A stretch of 34,436 nt of DNA from Solirubrobacteraceae bacterium (GTDB lineage: Bacteria > Actinomycetota > Thermoleophilia > Solirubrobacterales > Solirubrobacteraceae): contig JAJCYD010000032.1 of NCBI GenBank assembly GCA_029263125.1, forward strand, positions 1-34,436. The letters run 5' to 3'. The position numbers were made by a program, and so were the translations under genes. Under the pieces are notes generated by a model that was not told where the DNA came from, ran no database searches, and saw only the letters and a list, made by a program, of their open reading frames with translations. Shown here one piece after another: positions 7,700-15,652 of this stretch. The number at the start of each line of letters is the position of its first letter. Positions within the stretch are counted from its first letter, which is position 1.

Positions 7700-9802
7700 T
7701 CAAACGTGTCCGAAGCGCACGCGCGGCAGGACGCGACCAAGTGGCTTGGGCAGCCACCACGCCCACGTGCCCATCAGGCGCAGGAGCACGGGGACGAGCA
7801 GCAGCCGGACGAGCGCGGCATCCAGCAGCACGGCGACGCCGAGGATCACACCCATCTCCTTCGGTGGCAGCGGGCCCGACAGCGCGAACGTGAAGAACAC
7901 GGCGACCATGACCCCTGCGGCCGCGAACACGACGCGGCCGGAGTGCGCGACGCCGCCGATCATCGCCTCCTTCGGGTCGTGCGTGCGGTCCCAGTGCTCC
8001 TTGGCAGACGACAGCAGGAAGACCGTGTAGTCCATCGAGATCGCGAACACCATCGCGAAGAAGAACACCGGTGCCCAGGCGTCCAGGAAGCCTTGGGGCT
8101 CAAAGCCCAGCAGGCCGGCGAGGTGGCCCTCCTGGAAGATGAGCTTCGCGATGCCGAACGCCGCGGCGGTCGCGAGGAGGTTGGTCAGCACGCCGACGGC
8201 GGCCAGCAACGGCGCCTGCAGCGCGACGAGCAGCAGCAGGAACCCGAGCGCGAGGACGACGCCGATGACCAGCGGCGTCTTGGCCGACAGCGCGGCTTCG
8301 AGGTCGTGGTTCTCCGCGACGGCACCCCCGACCATCGCTTCGGCAGGCAGGGATTCGCGGAGCCGGTCGATCGTCGCTCCCAGCGGCTTGCCGGACGGGT
8401 CACCGGTCGGGATCGCCTGGACCATGCTCCAGCCCTGCTTGCCCTGCATCGGTGGCAGGGCCTGCGCGATGCCGCGGTCGGCGGTGAGCGCGAGCACAGC
8501 GGTCTGCGCGTCACCAGTGGGCGTGAGGATCTGCAGCGCGCCGGGCGCACCGCTGCCGAACGCCTGCTGGATCTGGTCATAGCCGGTGCGCGAGCTGTCG
8601 CCTTCCGGGACGACCTTGATCGACGGCATCCCGGTCTGCAAGCCCAGGACCGGAACGGCCAGCGCGAGCAACACGAGCACCGCGACCGACCCGTAGGCCA
8701 GCGGCCGGCGCCACAACCGCTCCCCCCACGCGGCGAACCTTGCGGAGCGATGCTCGCCCGAGCGCGCCCACGGCAGCGATCCCTTGTCCACCCGGGCACC
8801 CAGCTTGGCAAGCACGGCGGGCAGCAGCGTCAGCGTCGCGGCGAGGATGAAGAGGACCGACAGCATGATGCCGAGCGCCATCGACCGAAACGCGGGGCTG
8901 GGAACGAGCATCACCGCGGTCAGCGAGATCAGCACGGTCACGCCCGAGAACAGCACGGCCTTGCCGGCGGTGTCCATCGTCTCGCCGACGGCGTCGACCG
9001 CGGACAGCTCGCTGCCGAAGTACGCGGCGCGAAAACGCATGACGATGAACAGCGCGTAGTCGATGCCCAGCGCCAACGCGAACATGAGCGCGAAGTTCAT
9101 CGCCCAGATCGACACGTCGAGCAGCTGCGTCGCGAGAAACAGCGAGCCCGCGGAAGCGACGAGTCCGAGGATCGTCAGCATCAACGGCAGGCCGGCCGCG
9201 ACGAGCGACCCGAACGCGAGCACGAGGATGATCATCGTCACCGGCCAGGAGATGACCTCGCTGCGGAGCATCGCCGAACGGTTGGCCTCGTTGAAGTCCG
9301 ACCACATCCCCGACGCCCCGGTCAACGAGACCTGCACGCCGCGGGTGCCGCGCAGCGTGGACTTGAGGTCGTCGGCTGCGCGCACCATCACGTTGGCGTC
9401 GCGGGCGGCGCCGGCCTGGATGACGGCAGTGTGCCCGTCGCCGGAGATCGACTGCCCGGGCTGCGGGGAGACGACCCTTGAGACACGCCGATCGCGTCGC
9501 AGGACAGCTTCGGCCGACGTGACGACCTGCTGAAAGCCGGGGTCGCTGACGGTCTGCTCGTCGGAGTGCACGACGACCTGCAGCGCGTTAGACGACAGGC
9601 CGTCGAAGTTGCGGTCAACGAGATCGCGGACCTCCACGGACTGCGAGCCGGTCGCCTCCCATCCGGCTCCCGAGAGCGCGTGCTCGACGCGGGGTGCGAA
9701 GAACCCGAGCCCCAGCACGACCACCAGCCAGCCGACGGCGACGACGCGGACGTGCGTGGCGGTGTACCGGCCCAGACGGCCGATCGGTCCCAGGTCGCTC
9801 AT
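7700..9802 (-). CDS. MMPL-family (RND superfamily) transporter
   Basis: A 700-aa polytopic protein with the MMPL layout: TM1 near 18-36, a large extracytoplasmic domain to about 183, a bundle of TMs containing GIDYALF (246-252), a second extracytoplasmic domain, and a second bundle containing AISMDYTVFLL (from 587). The two (G/S)xDY motifs are the proton-relay signatures of the two halves. Relatives export lipids or hydrophobic compounds using the proton gradient. The real cargo is unknown. The ATG has GGAG 8 bases upstream. It is 54 bases downstream of an ArsR regulator on the same strand, so the pair is probably one repressor-controlled operon. Confidence 0.93.
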   Translation of the reverse strand: MSDLGPIGRLGRYTATHVRVVAVGWLVVVLGLGFFAPRVEHALSGAGWEATGSQSVEVRDLVDRNFDGLSSNALQVVVHSDEQTVSDPGFQQVVTSAEAVLRRDRRVSRVVSPQPGQSISGDGHTAVIQAGAARDANVMVRAADDLKSTLRGTRGVQVSLTGASGMWSDFNEANRSAMLRSEVISWPVTMIILVLAFGSLVAAGLPLMLTILGLVASAGSLFLATQLLDVSIWAMNFALMFALALGIDYALFIVMRFRAAYFGSELSAVDAVGETMDTAGKAVLFSGVTVLISLTAVMLVPSPAFRSMALGIMLSVLFILAATLTLLPAVLAKLGARVDKGSLPWARSGEHRSARFAAWGERLWRRPLAYGSVAVLVLLALAVPVLGLQTGMPSIKVVPEGDSSRTGYDQIQQAFGSGAPGALQILTPTGDAQTAVLALTADRGIAQALPPMQGKQGWSMVQAIPTGDPSGKPLGATIDRLRESLPAEAMVGGAVAENHDLEAALSAKTPLVIGVVLALGFLLLLVALQAPLLAAVGVLTNLLATAAAFGIAKLIFQEGHLAGLLGFEPQGFLDAWAPVFFFAMVFAISMDYTVFLLSSAKEHWDRTHDPKEAMIGGVAHSGRVVFAAAGVMVAVFFTFALSGPLPPKEMGVILGVAVLLDAALVRLLLVPVLLRLMGTWAWWLPKPLGRVLPRVRFGHV

Positions 9803-9856
9803 CGAGATGCTCCGTTCATGGTCCGGTGCAGGGACCGCTGTCCGCGGTGCTGGAAG

Positions 9857-10213
9857 TCATCCGCCGGCGCGTTCGCGCAGCAGTTCGTCGAGCTCGGCGA
9901 ACTGGCGGCGCAGACCGCCACAGACCTGCTCGCAGAGATCGAAGACGCCCTGGTCAGCGATCTCGTAGCGCACGAATGTCCCGTCCTTACTCCGACGCAA
10001 CAGGCCGGCATCGTGCAGCACGCCGAGGTGCTTGGAGACGTTCTGCTGCGACGACGCCGTCGCTGTTTGCAGCTCGCCGACGGACGCCGGTCCGTCGCGC
10101 AGCCGGTCAAGCAGTTTGATGCGCATCGGCTCGCCGAGGACGCGAAAGCGCCGCGCCACAAGCTCGATCAGGTCATCTGGCAGCGGCTCGTGTGGACGTT
10201 CGGGATTGGACAT
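9857..10213 (-). CDS. ArsR-family HTH repressor
   Basis: A 118-aa winged-helix protein. The HTH spans about 43-68 (SVGELQTATASSQQNVSKHL) and the wing is RRSKDGTFVRYEI. It lacks the ELCVCD metal-binding box of classic ArsR/SmtB but has Cys94 and Cys98 (FDLCEQVCGG) in the C-terminal dimer helix. That could sense metal or redox state, or be incidental. It is the first gene of an apparent operon with the MMPL transporter, which it presumably represses along with itself. The start ATG has a TAGGG-type ribosome-binding site. The inducer is unknown. Confidence 0.9.
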   Translation of the reverse strand: MSNPERPHEPLPDDLIELVARRFRVLGEPMRIKLLDRLRDGPASVGELQTATASSQQNVSKHLGVLHDAGLLRRSKDGTFVRYEIADQGVFDLCEQVCGGLRRQFAELDELLRERAGG

Positions 10214-10233
10214 TGCCCTACCCTACCACCACA

Positions 10234-10243
10234 GTACAGTTGT
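10234..10243 (+). promoter_or_regulatory. Possible operator in the ArsR promoter
   Basis: GTACAGTTGT lies about 21 bases upstream of the ArsR start, within an A/T-richer stretch (10228-10250) between the antiporter stop and the ArsR gene. It is identical to the 10-mer before the methyltransferase gene. ArsR-family operators are imperfect dyads near their own start, which fits the position. Confidence 0.3.
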
Positions 10244-10277
10244 TGATAGGTGGAAGGTGCACGCTGGTCTTGGTCAC

Positions 10278-11867
10278 CTATGCCGGCAGCCGCGCCTCCT
10301 CGAGATCCAGGTCGCGCTGGATGTCGCGCATGACGTCTGGCTTCAGGCGACCCTCGTTGCGCAGGGCGAGGATCGCGTCGCGCTCGACACCGATCAGCTC
10401 GCGGCGCAGGTCGCCGTAGGCCGCCGCCGGCTCGCGCGTGACCGCGCGCGCCTGCTCCCCGTCGCTGCCGATCACCGCCATGCAGCGCCGGAAGCGCGCG
10501 CGGTACAGCTCGCGCATGCGGCGCAGGCGCTCCTCGGTGATGCGCTCCTCGCGCTCGAGCTCGTCGAGGCGATCCAGCGCCGCCTGCGCGGCCTCCAGGC
10601 GGGCGATCGCCTCGTCGGGACTCCATTCCCGTTCGCCGTGCAGGCCGAGGGCCTTCATCAGCGCCCGCAGCGTCAGTCCCTGCCCGACGAGCGTGATCGC
10701 GATCACGCCGACGGTCACGAAGATCAGCACGTCGCGCTCGGCAAACGGCGTCCCGTCGTCGAGCAGCTGGGGCAGCGCGAGCGCCGCCGCGAGTGAGATC
10801 GCGCCGCGCATGCCGCTCCAGCCCACCACGAAGCGCTCGCGCCAATCCGCACCCGTGTCCGCGCGTCCGAGCGACGGATGCACGCGTCCCAACAGCGGCG
10901 GCACGGCCTGCCAGATCAGCCGCACGACGATCACGACGAGGCTCACGATCACGACGTCCGCGAGCAGCGCGCCGGTCGCACCCGTCGTGCGCACGCCGTC
11001 GTAGACGCCCGAGAACTGCAGGCCGAGCAGCACGAACAGCGTCGCGTTGAGCCCGAACACGAGCACCTGCCAGAACGACAGCCCTGTCAGGCGAGTGTCG
11101 GCATCGAACATCTCATGCGCGTGCCAGCCGAACCACACGCCCGCGGTCACGGTCGCCAGCACGCCCGAGGCGCCCAGCTGCTCGGCGCCGATGTAGGCGC
11201 CGTAGGCGAACAGGACCGTGAGGAAGATCGCGAGCGGGACGTCCGCGAGGCGCCGCTGCACGCGGACGCCGAGCCAGCCGACGGCCAGCCCCACCGCCAC
11301 GCCGACCGACGCCGAGATCGCGAAGTCGCCGATCGCCGAGGACAGCGCGAACGTCCCCGCCACCGTCGCCGTCACCGCGACCTTGTAGGCGACCAGCGCG
11401 GCCGCGTCGTTGAGCATCGCCTCGCCCTCGACCGCCAGCGCGACGCGCTCGGGCACGCCCATCCGGCTGAACGCCGCGGCCGCCGACACCGGGTCGGTCG
11501 GACCGAGGATCGCGCCGAGCACGAACGCCGCCGGCCAACTCAGGCCGTCGATCACCGCGTGCGAGACGACGGCGACGGCGCCCATCGTCACGAGCACGAG
11601 CGCGAACGTCAGCGACACGAGCTGGGCGGCGGCCGCGCGCAGCTCCTGCGGCGAAGCGTTGAACGCCGACGAATGCAGCAGCGGCGGTAGGAAGATCAGG
11701 AAGACCGCCTCCGGCTCGAGCTCGATCGCCGGCAGCCCGGGGATGAAGCCGATCGCGACGCCGCCGACGACGAGCACGATCGGATAGGGGATCGCGATCA
11801 GGTCGGCGAGCCTGACGAGCACCGCCGCGGCGAACAGGACCGCGATGAGGAACTCGATGTCGCCCAC
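10278..11867 (-). CDS. CPA1-family Na+/H+ antiporter
   Basis: A 529-aa cation:proton antiporter. About 12 TM helices are visible from residue 5 to about 410, with the CPA1 signatures GPTDPVSA (122-129), EGEAMLND (147-154, the ion-binding Asn-Asp) and GWSGMRGAISLAAALALP. A charged cytoplasmic tail of about 110 residues (from EREWSPDEAIARLEAAQAA) is probably helical and may tune activity. The start is GTG 11867, the first codon of the reading frame before IEFLIAVLFAAAV. It is divergent from the DsbA-like gene with 46 bp between starts, so the two promoters must overlap. It would serve pH and sodium homeostasis. Confidence 0.93.
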   Translation of the reverse strand: MGDIEFLIAVLFAAAVLVRLADLIAIPYPIVLVVGGVAIGFIPGLPAIELEPEAVFLIFLPPLLHSSAFNASPQELRAAAAQLVSLTFALVLVTMGAVAVVSHAVIDGLSWPAAFVLGAILGPTDPVSAAAAFSRMGVPERVALAVEGEAMLNDAAALVAYKVAVTATVAGTFALSSAIGDFAISASVGVAVGLAVGWLGVRVQRRLADVPLAIFLTVLFAYGAYIGAEQLGASGVLATVTAGVWFGWHAHEMFDADTRLTGLSFWQVLVFGLNATLFVLLGLQFSGVYDGVRTTGATGALLADVVIVSLVVIVVRLIWQAVPPLLGRVHPSLGRADTGADWRERFVVGWSGMRGAISLAAALALPQLLDDGTPFAERDVLIFVTVGVIAITLVGQGLTLRALMKALGLHGEREWSPDEAIARLEAAQAALDRLDELEREERITEERLRRMRELYRARFRRCMAVIGSDGEQARAVTREPAAAYGDLRRELIGVERDAILALRNEGRLKPDVMRDIQRDLDLEEARLPA

Positions 11868-11913
11868 GAACGCGTGCAGTCTAGATGCGCGATCACTGCG
11901 CTACGGTCGGCGC

Positions 11914-12435
11914 GTGGCTGGCGCGCGCGCAATCCCTCAACTCGGCCCCGACGACCATGTCGCCGGCCCCGACGACGCGCCGCTGGAGCTCATCATGTAC
12001 GGCGACTTCCAGTGCCCCTACTGCGCCGCCTCGCAGTCGATCCTTCGCCGCGTGCGCGAGCGCCTGGAGGGCAGGCTGCGCTTCGCCTTCCGGCACATGC
12101 CGCTACCCGAGGTCCATCCCCTCGCCCAGCAGGCCGGCGAGGCCTCTGAGGCCGCCGCGGCGCAGGGCGCCTTCTGGCCGATGCACGACCACCTCTACGC
12201 GGCGCGCGGGCGGCTGGCATTCGAGGATCTCGTCGCGCACGCCGCCACGCTGGGCCTCGATGCCGAGCGGGTACGGGCCGAGCTGTCAGCAGGCGTGCAC
12301 TCCGAGCGCGTGAACGCCGACGAGCGAGACGCCCGCGCGGCCGGCGTGCAGGGGACGCCCGCGTTCTTCGTCGACGGCGTGCTGCACGACGGCGCCTTCG
12401 ACGCCGGCTCGCTCGTCGCCGCGCTGGATCAGTAG
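11914..12435 (+). CDS. DsbA-family thioredoxin-fold protein
   Basis: A 173-aa DsbA-like domain (Thioredoxin_4 type) with the active site CPYC (34-37) in GDFQCPYCAAS, a helical insertion, and the cis-proline loop GTPAFFVDG. No signal peptide or TM is visible, so it is probably cytoplasmic or its export route is not evident. Its opening (GPDDHVAGPDDAPLELIMYGDFQCPYC region) strongly resembles the thioredoxin domain fused to the C terminus of some actinobacterial NhaA antiporters. Here it is a separate gene divergent from a CPA1 antiporter. GTG 11914 is used. The longer frame from 11845 would run over the antiporter start. Its end overlaps the converging gene by 7 bp. Confidence 0.86.
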   Translation: MAGARAIPQLGPDDHVAGPDDAPLELIMYGDFQCPYCAASQSILRRVRERLEGRLRFAFRHMPLPEVHPLAQQAGEASEAAAAQGAFWPMHDHLYAARGRLAFEDLVAHAATLGLDAERVRAELSAGVHSERVNADERDARAAGVQGTPAFFVDGVLHDGAFDAGSLVAALDQ

Positions 12436-13949
12436 CGCGGCGGCGGCTTGGTCACGAGCAACAGCATCGCGGTCGCGTAGATCGTCAGCAGCACGCCCAC
12501 CGCCAGCATGATCCCGGGCAGGACGTCGATCGGCGGCCACGGGCTCGCGAAGCGGTCGACGTCCCGGCGCTGGCTCTCGAGCACCGGCACGACGTCCTTG
12601 TCGAGGTAGTCGGCGAACGCGGGCATCGAGCGCACGGGCATCGCGGTGTCCAGGCGTGTGAGGCCCTCGGTCCCGGGCACCTGGCGCCACCCCGCCGTCA
12701 CCGGACCGACGGCGAGGAGTGCCTGCGTGAGACCGGGCGCGCGCTTGCGCAGCGTCGAAACGAGCTCGTCGCCACCCATGTCGAGCCTGCGCGACAGGAC
12801 GGCGAGCAGTCCCGGCACCTCCTTGGCGACGGCGCTGAGCGGAATCGCCTCAAGCAGCGCGCTCGTGCGTGGAGCGGCGTCCGCCAGTCTCGCGCGCACT
12901 CGGGACTTGGATTGGCCGGTGCGTTCGGCGACGAGCGCGACGAGCTTGGGCACCTCGGCCGCCGCTCCGCCCGCCGCGGTCATGATCGGATCGCCGAAGG
13001 ACACCGCCTGCGTCGTGAGATCGATGCCCGCTCGGGTCCCGGTCACGCGCTGCTCGTCGAACGCGGGCGCAAGCGCCGTGAGGGTCTTCTGCGCCCCGTT
13101 GAGACGCGGGAAGACCTGCAGCGCGCCGACGATCACCAGCGTCACCACGCCGATCGCGACCACGAACCCCCACGCGATCTTGCCCGACGGGCCGTTGACG
13201 CTCCAGCGCGCGTGCAGCAGGCCGAACGCGGCCAGCACGATGCCGACGATCAGCAGGAAAACCGGGATGTACCCGATCCCGCCCGAGCCCGCGAGCGCCT
13301 GGAAGCGCTCGCGTTCGGAGCTCAATCCGCCGACGAGGTCGTCGCGGACGTAGTCGCGGTAGTCCGGGACGGTCTTGACCGCGGTGCTCCCGTCAAAGCG
13401 CGTCAGGCCCTGGATGCCCGGCACGTTGCGCCACCCGCTCGTCACGCCCGGCAGCGCCGAAAGCGTCGCGAACAGCTTGGGAAAGCTGCTGGCGAGCAGG
13501 TTCTGCACCTCCTCCTCGGGGATGTTCAGCGTGCTCGACAGGTATCCCGTGAGCCGATCGCGCTCGCGCGCGATGCCCGAGAACGGCAGTGCTCGCAGCA
13601 GCGCCGCGGTGTGCGGCGCCTCGCGCCGCAGCAGTGCGCGTGTTCGCCGCTCGGAGAGGTTCGCGCGGCGCGCGATCGTCGTGATGAACGTCGAGACCTC
13701 GCTCGCGCCGCCGCCCTTGGTCAGCAGCGGATCGACGAGATCGACATACCGCGAGAGCATCTTCGTCCCGGCGACCTCGCCGGCGATGGCCTGGTCGGTG
13801 ATGACGGGCTCGGTGGCATCGAGGACCGCCTGGCCGGCCGACAGCCGCGGGATGAGCTGCAGGCCGAGCACGAAGCCCACCACGACGAGACCAACGACGA
13901 TCACCCCGAGCCACGCGCGCGACGCGGCCGTCGATAGCAGCCCCTTCAT
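12429..13949 (-). CDS. Internally duplicated four-TM protein of unknown function
   Basis: A 506-aa protein made of two homologous halves, about 11-248 and 257-500. Each has a TM helix (14-34; 259-279), then a conserved P-R-L, an extracytoplasmic region of roughly 190 residues, and a closing TM (227-246; 475-499). Matching landmarks: LDATEP against LTALAP, DP followed by a Gly-Gly pair and EV, APHTAALLRALPFS against APRTSALLEAIPLS, and GWRNVPGIQGLTRFD against GWRQVPGTEGLTRLD. The ectodomain is helical with many Leu and Ala. No known domain was recognised. The start is ATG 13949, with a GGGGGAACGG ribosome-binding site. The longer frame upstream is arginine-rich and implausible. Alone in its transcription unit. 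Confidence 0.86.
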   Translation of the reverse strand: MKGLLSTAASRAWLGVIVVGLVVVGFVLGLQLIPRLSAGQAVLDATEPVITDQAIAGEVAGTKMLSRYVDLVDPLLTKGGGASEVSTFITTIARRANLSERRTRALLRREAPHTAALLRALPFSGIARERDRLTGYLSSTLNIPEEEVQNLLASSFPKLFATLSALPGVTSGWRNVPGIQGLTRFDGSTAVKTVPDYRDYVRDDLVGGLSSERERFQALAGSGGIGYIPVFLLIVGIVLAAFGLLHARWSVNGPSGKIAWGFVVAIGVVTLVIVGALQVFPRLNGAQKTLTALAPAFDEQRVTGTRAGIDLTTQAVSFGDPIMTAAGGAAAEVPKLVALVAERTGQSKSRVRARLADAAPRTSALLEAIPLSAVAKEVPGLLAVLSRRLDMGGDELVSTLRKRAPGLTQALLAVGPVTAGWRQVPGTEGLTRLDTAMPVRSMPAFADYLDKDVVPVLESQRRDVDRFASPWPPIDVLPGIMLAVGVLLTIYATAMLLLVTKPPPRY

Positions 13950-14011
13950 ACGATCCGTTCCCCCTTGACCCAACGGCGCCGACGACTGCCCGCCGCGTGT
14001 TCGGCGCGACC

Positions 14012-14302
14012 TTACACGCGCGGCACGGGCACGCGCTGCCCCGGCCCTTCGCACGCCGCTGCGAGGAGCTCCAGCTTCTGCGCGCGCGTCAGCCGCTTGA
14101 TCCGGGCCTCCTCGCGGCGCGCGGCGCCGCGGTCGGCCATCGGACTGGCGAGCACCAGCTCGACGGGCAGCCGACTCGCGGTGTAGCGGCTCGCGCGACC
14201 CCGGCTGTGAGCGGCCAGGCGCCGCTCCAGGTTGGAGGTCCAGCCGCAGTACAGCGATCCGTCGCGGCAGCGCAGCAGGTAGACGAAGGCCTGCTCGGTC
14301 AT
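14012..14302 (-). CDS. GIY-YIG nuclease-superfamily protein
   Basis: A 96-aa single GIY-YIG domain of the UPF0213/YhbQ type. It has the VYLLRCRDGSLYCGWT core (the 'GIY...YIG' strands appear as VYL...LYCGWT), followed by the conserved arginine helix NLERRLAAH, a Tyr in the loop (ASRYTASRLPVELV) and a Glu helix (ARREEARIKRL). Short stand-alone members are thought to act on DNA, but their roles are poorly known. ATG 14302 is preferred. An in-frame ATG at 14338 would add 12 residues not expected in the family. It is divergent from the glycoside hydrolase gene. Confidence 0.85.
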   Translation of the reverse strand: MTEQAFVYLLRCRDGSLYCGWTSNLERRLAAHSRGRASRYTASRLPVELVLASPMADRGAARREEARIKRLTRAQKLELLAAACEGPGQRVPVPRV

Positions 14303-14383
14303 CGGGTGAGCTTCGACATGGCCGGCCCCGATCATGCCGAACCGGCGGATGGCGCCCGGCAGCCGTCTACAATCGCGCCCGCA

Positions 14384-15646
14384 GTGCCCTGGACGCGAGT
14401 CATCGCGATGGTCGCCGTCGCGCTCGCGGCGATGGCTGTGCGCGACGTTGCCGGCGCCACGGACGCCGGAGCGCAGTCGCGCTGCCTGCCGCCGCTGATC
14501 CCGTGCGCGCCGCCACCCCCACCACCACCACCACCACCGCCACCGCCACCGCCACCGGCTCCCATGTCGCCACCGCTGCAGCTCGGGCTGACGGAGTCCG
14601 ACGCGCGCCTGCTGGACGCCAGCCGCACACGGTCGCCGGGGACGCTCGTGGCAGCGCTGAAGCCTCGATACGTACGGGTGCTCGTGGACTGGAATCGGAT
14701 CCAGCCCCGCAGGGGCCACCGCCCGAACTGGGATGCGCCGGCGGGCGGGTGCCCGGCCCGATCGCCGCGCTGCAAGAGCTCGGGGCTGCGCGGCCTGCTG
14801 CAGGCGATCCGGGCGCGCGCGCAGGCCGACGGCGGCTGGAAGGTCCTCGTCGTGCCGTACTTCACGCCGCGCTGGGCGGCGGTCCCCAAGCGGGGATGTG
14901 AGCGACGCGGCACCACCGCCAAGGCGCGGATGCCCCGCATCTCGCACTACCGCAAGTTCCTGCGCCAGGTTCAGGCTCTCGGCGACAAGCTCGACGTCGA
15001 CCTGGACTACTGGACGCCCTGGAACGAACCCAACCATCCGGGCTTTCTCAACCCGCAGCGGCGGGTCTGCAACCGCAGCTCGCGGCCGCTGGCGCCGGCA
15101 CTCTACGCACGGCTCGCGCGCGCCGCCGCGAAGGAGCTGCGACCCGGGCAGCAGCTCGTCATCGGCGAGCTCGCCGGGCTTCACAAGCGCAAGGCCCACA
15201 GCTCGAGCTACAGCGAGTTCGTCCGGGCGCTACCGGCCGACGTCGCCTGCACGGCCCGCGCCTTCGCGCAGCATGCCTACATCGGCAAGAAGGGCCGGCG
15301 TGGGAAGGCCGCCAAGCGGGTCGTGCCCTCGGCCGCGGTGCGCTCGACGACCAGGATCGTCGATTCCGTCGATGCCGCTTTGCGAAGCCGCGGATGCACG
15401 AACGTGCCCCTGTGGATCAGCGAGGCCGGCACGTTTGACCACCGCTGCGAGGCGATGGCCGCCACGCTCACCAACTGGGCGCGGGATTCGCGCGTCGAGG
15501 CGGCATTTCAGTACACGTTTCGCGAGGCGCGCGGCTACCCAGTCGGGCTGATCAGCTCGTCGCTGCGATCGACGTTCCGCTCCTACCGGGCGTGGCGCGC
15601 GTTCGCCGACGCCGAGGAGGAGATCCCGCAGCACCCCTGCGACTGA
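14384..15646 (+). CDS. Secreted glycoside-hydrolase-like protein with polyproline linker
   Basis: A 420-aa protein. Residues 1-30 form a Sec-type signal (VIAMVAVALAAMAV core), followed by CLPPLIPCA, sixteen consecutive prolines (43-58) and a catalytic-like domain. The domain has the look of a TIM-barrel clan A glycoside hydrolase: YVRVLVDWNRIQP, then YWTPWNEPNH, whose Asn-Glu is the usual acid/base pair, and LWISEAGTFDH, whose Glu fits the nucleophile at the end of strand 7. Several cysteine pairs (for example CPARSPRC) may form disulfides. Substrate and exact GH family are not determinable here. GTG 14384 gives a proper n-region. ATG 14408 would shorten it. Confidence 0.76.
   Translation: MPWTRVIAMVAVALAAMAVRDVAGATDAGAQSRCLPPLIPCAPPPPPPPPPPPPPPPPAPMSPPLQLGLTESDARLLDASRTRSPGTLVAALKPRYVRVLVDWNRIQPRRGHRPNWDAPAGGCPARSPRCKSSGLRGLLQAIRARAQADGGWKVLVVPYFTPRWAAVPKRGCERRGTTAKARMPRISHYRKFLRQVQALGDKLDVDLDYWTPWNEPNHPGFLNPQRRVCNRSSRPLAPALYARLARAAAKELRPGQQLVIGELAGLHKRKAHSSSYSEFVRALPADVACTARAFAQHAYIGKKGRRGKAAKRVVPSAAVRSTTRIVDSVDAALRSRGCTNVPLWISEAGTFDHRCEAMAATLTNWARDSRVEAAFQYTFREARGYPVGLISSSLRSTFRSYRAWRAFADAEEEIPQHPCD
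14510..14557 (+). repeat. CCN trinucleotide repeat encoding 16 prolines
   Basis: Sixteen proline codons in a row, including a run of six CCA and an alternating CCG/CCA block. Slippage here changes linker length by whole codons and would keep the frame, so length may vary between strains. Confidence 0.9.
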
Positions 15647-15652
15647 GTAGGG

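Noticed and set aside
7064-9481. An 805-codon plus-strand frame opposite OsmC and MMPL
   Set aside because: Low-complexity Arg/His/Gln-rich shadow of real minus-strand genes. No signal, domain or ribosome-binding site.
14510-14557. CRISPR-like repeat
   Set aside because: It is an uninterrupted in-frame proline codon run without spacers.
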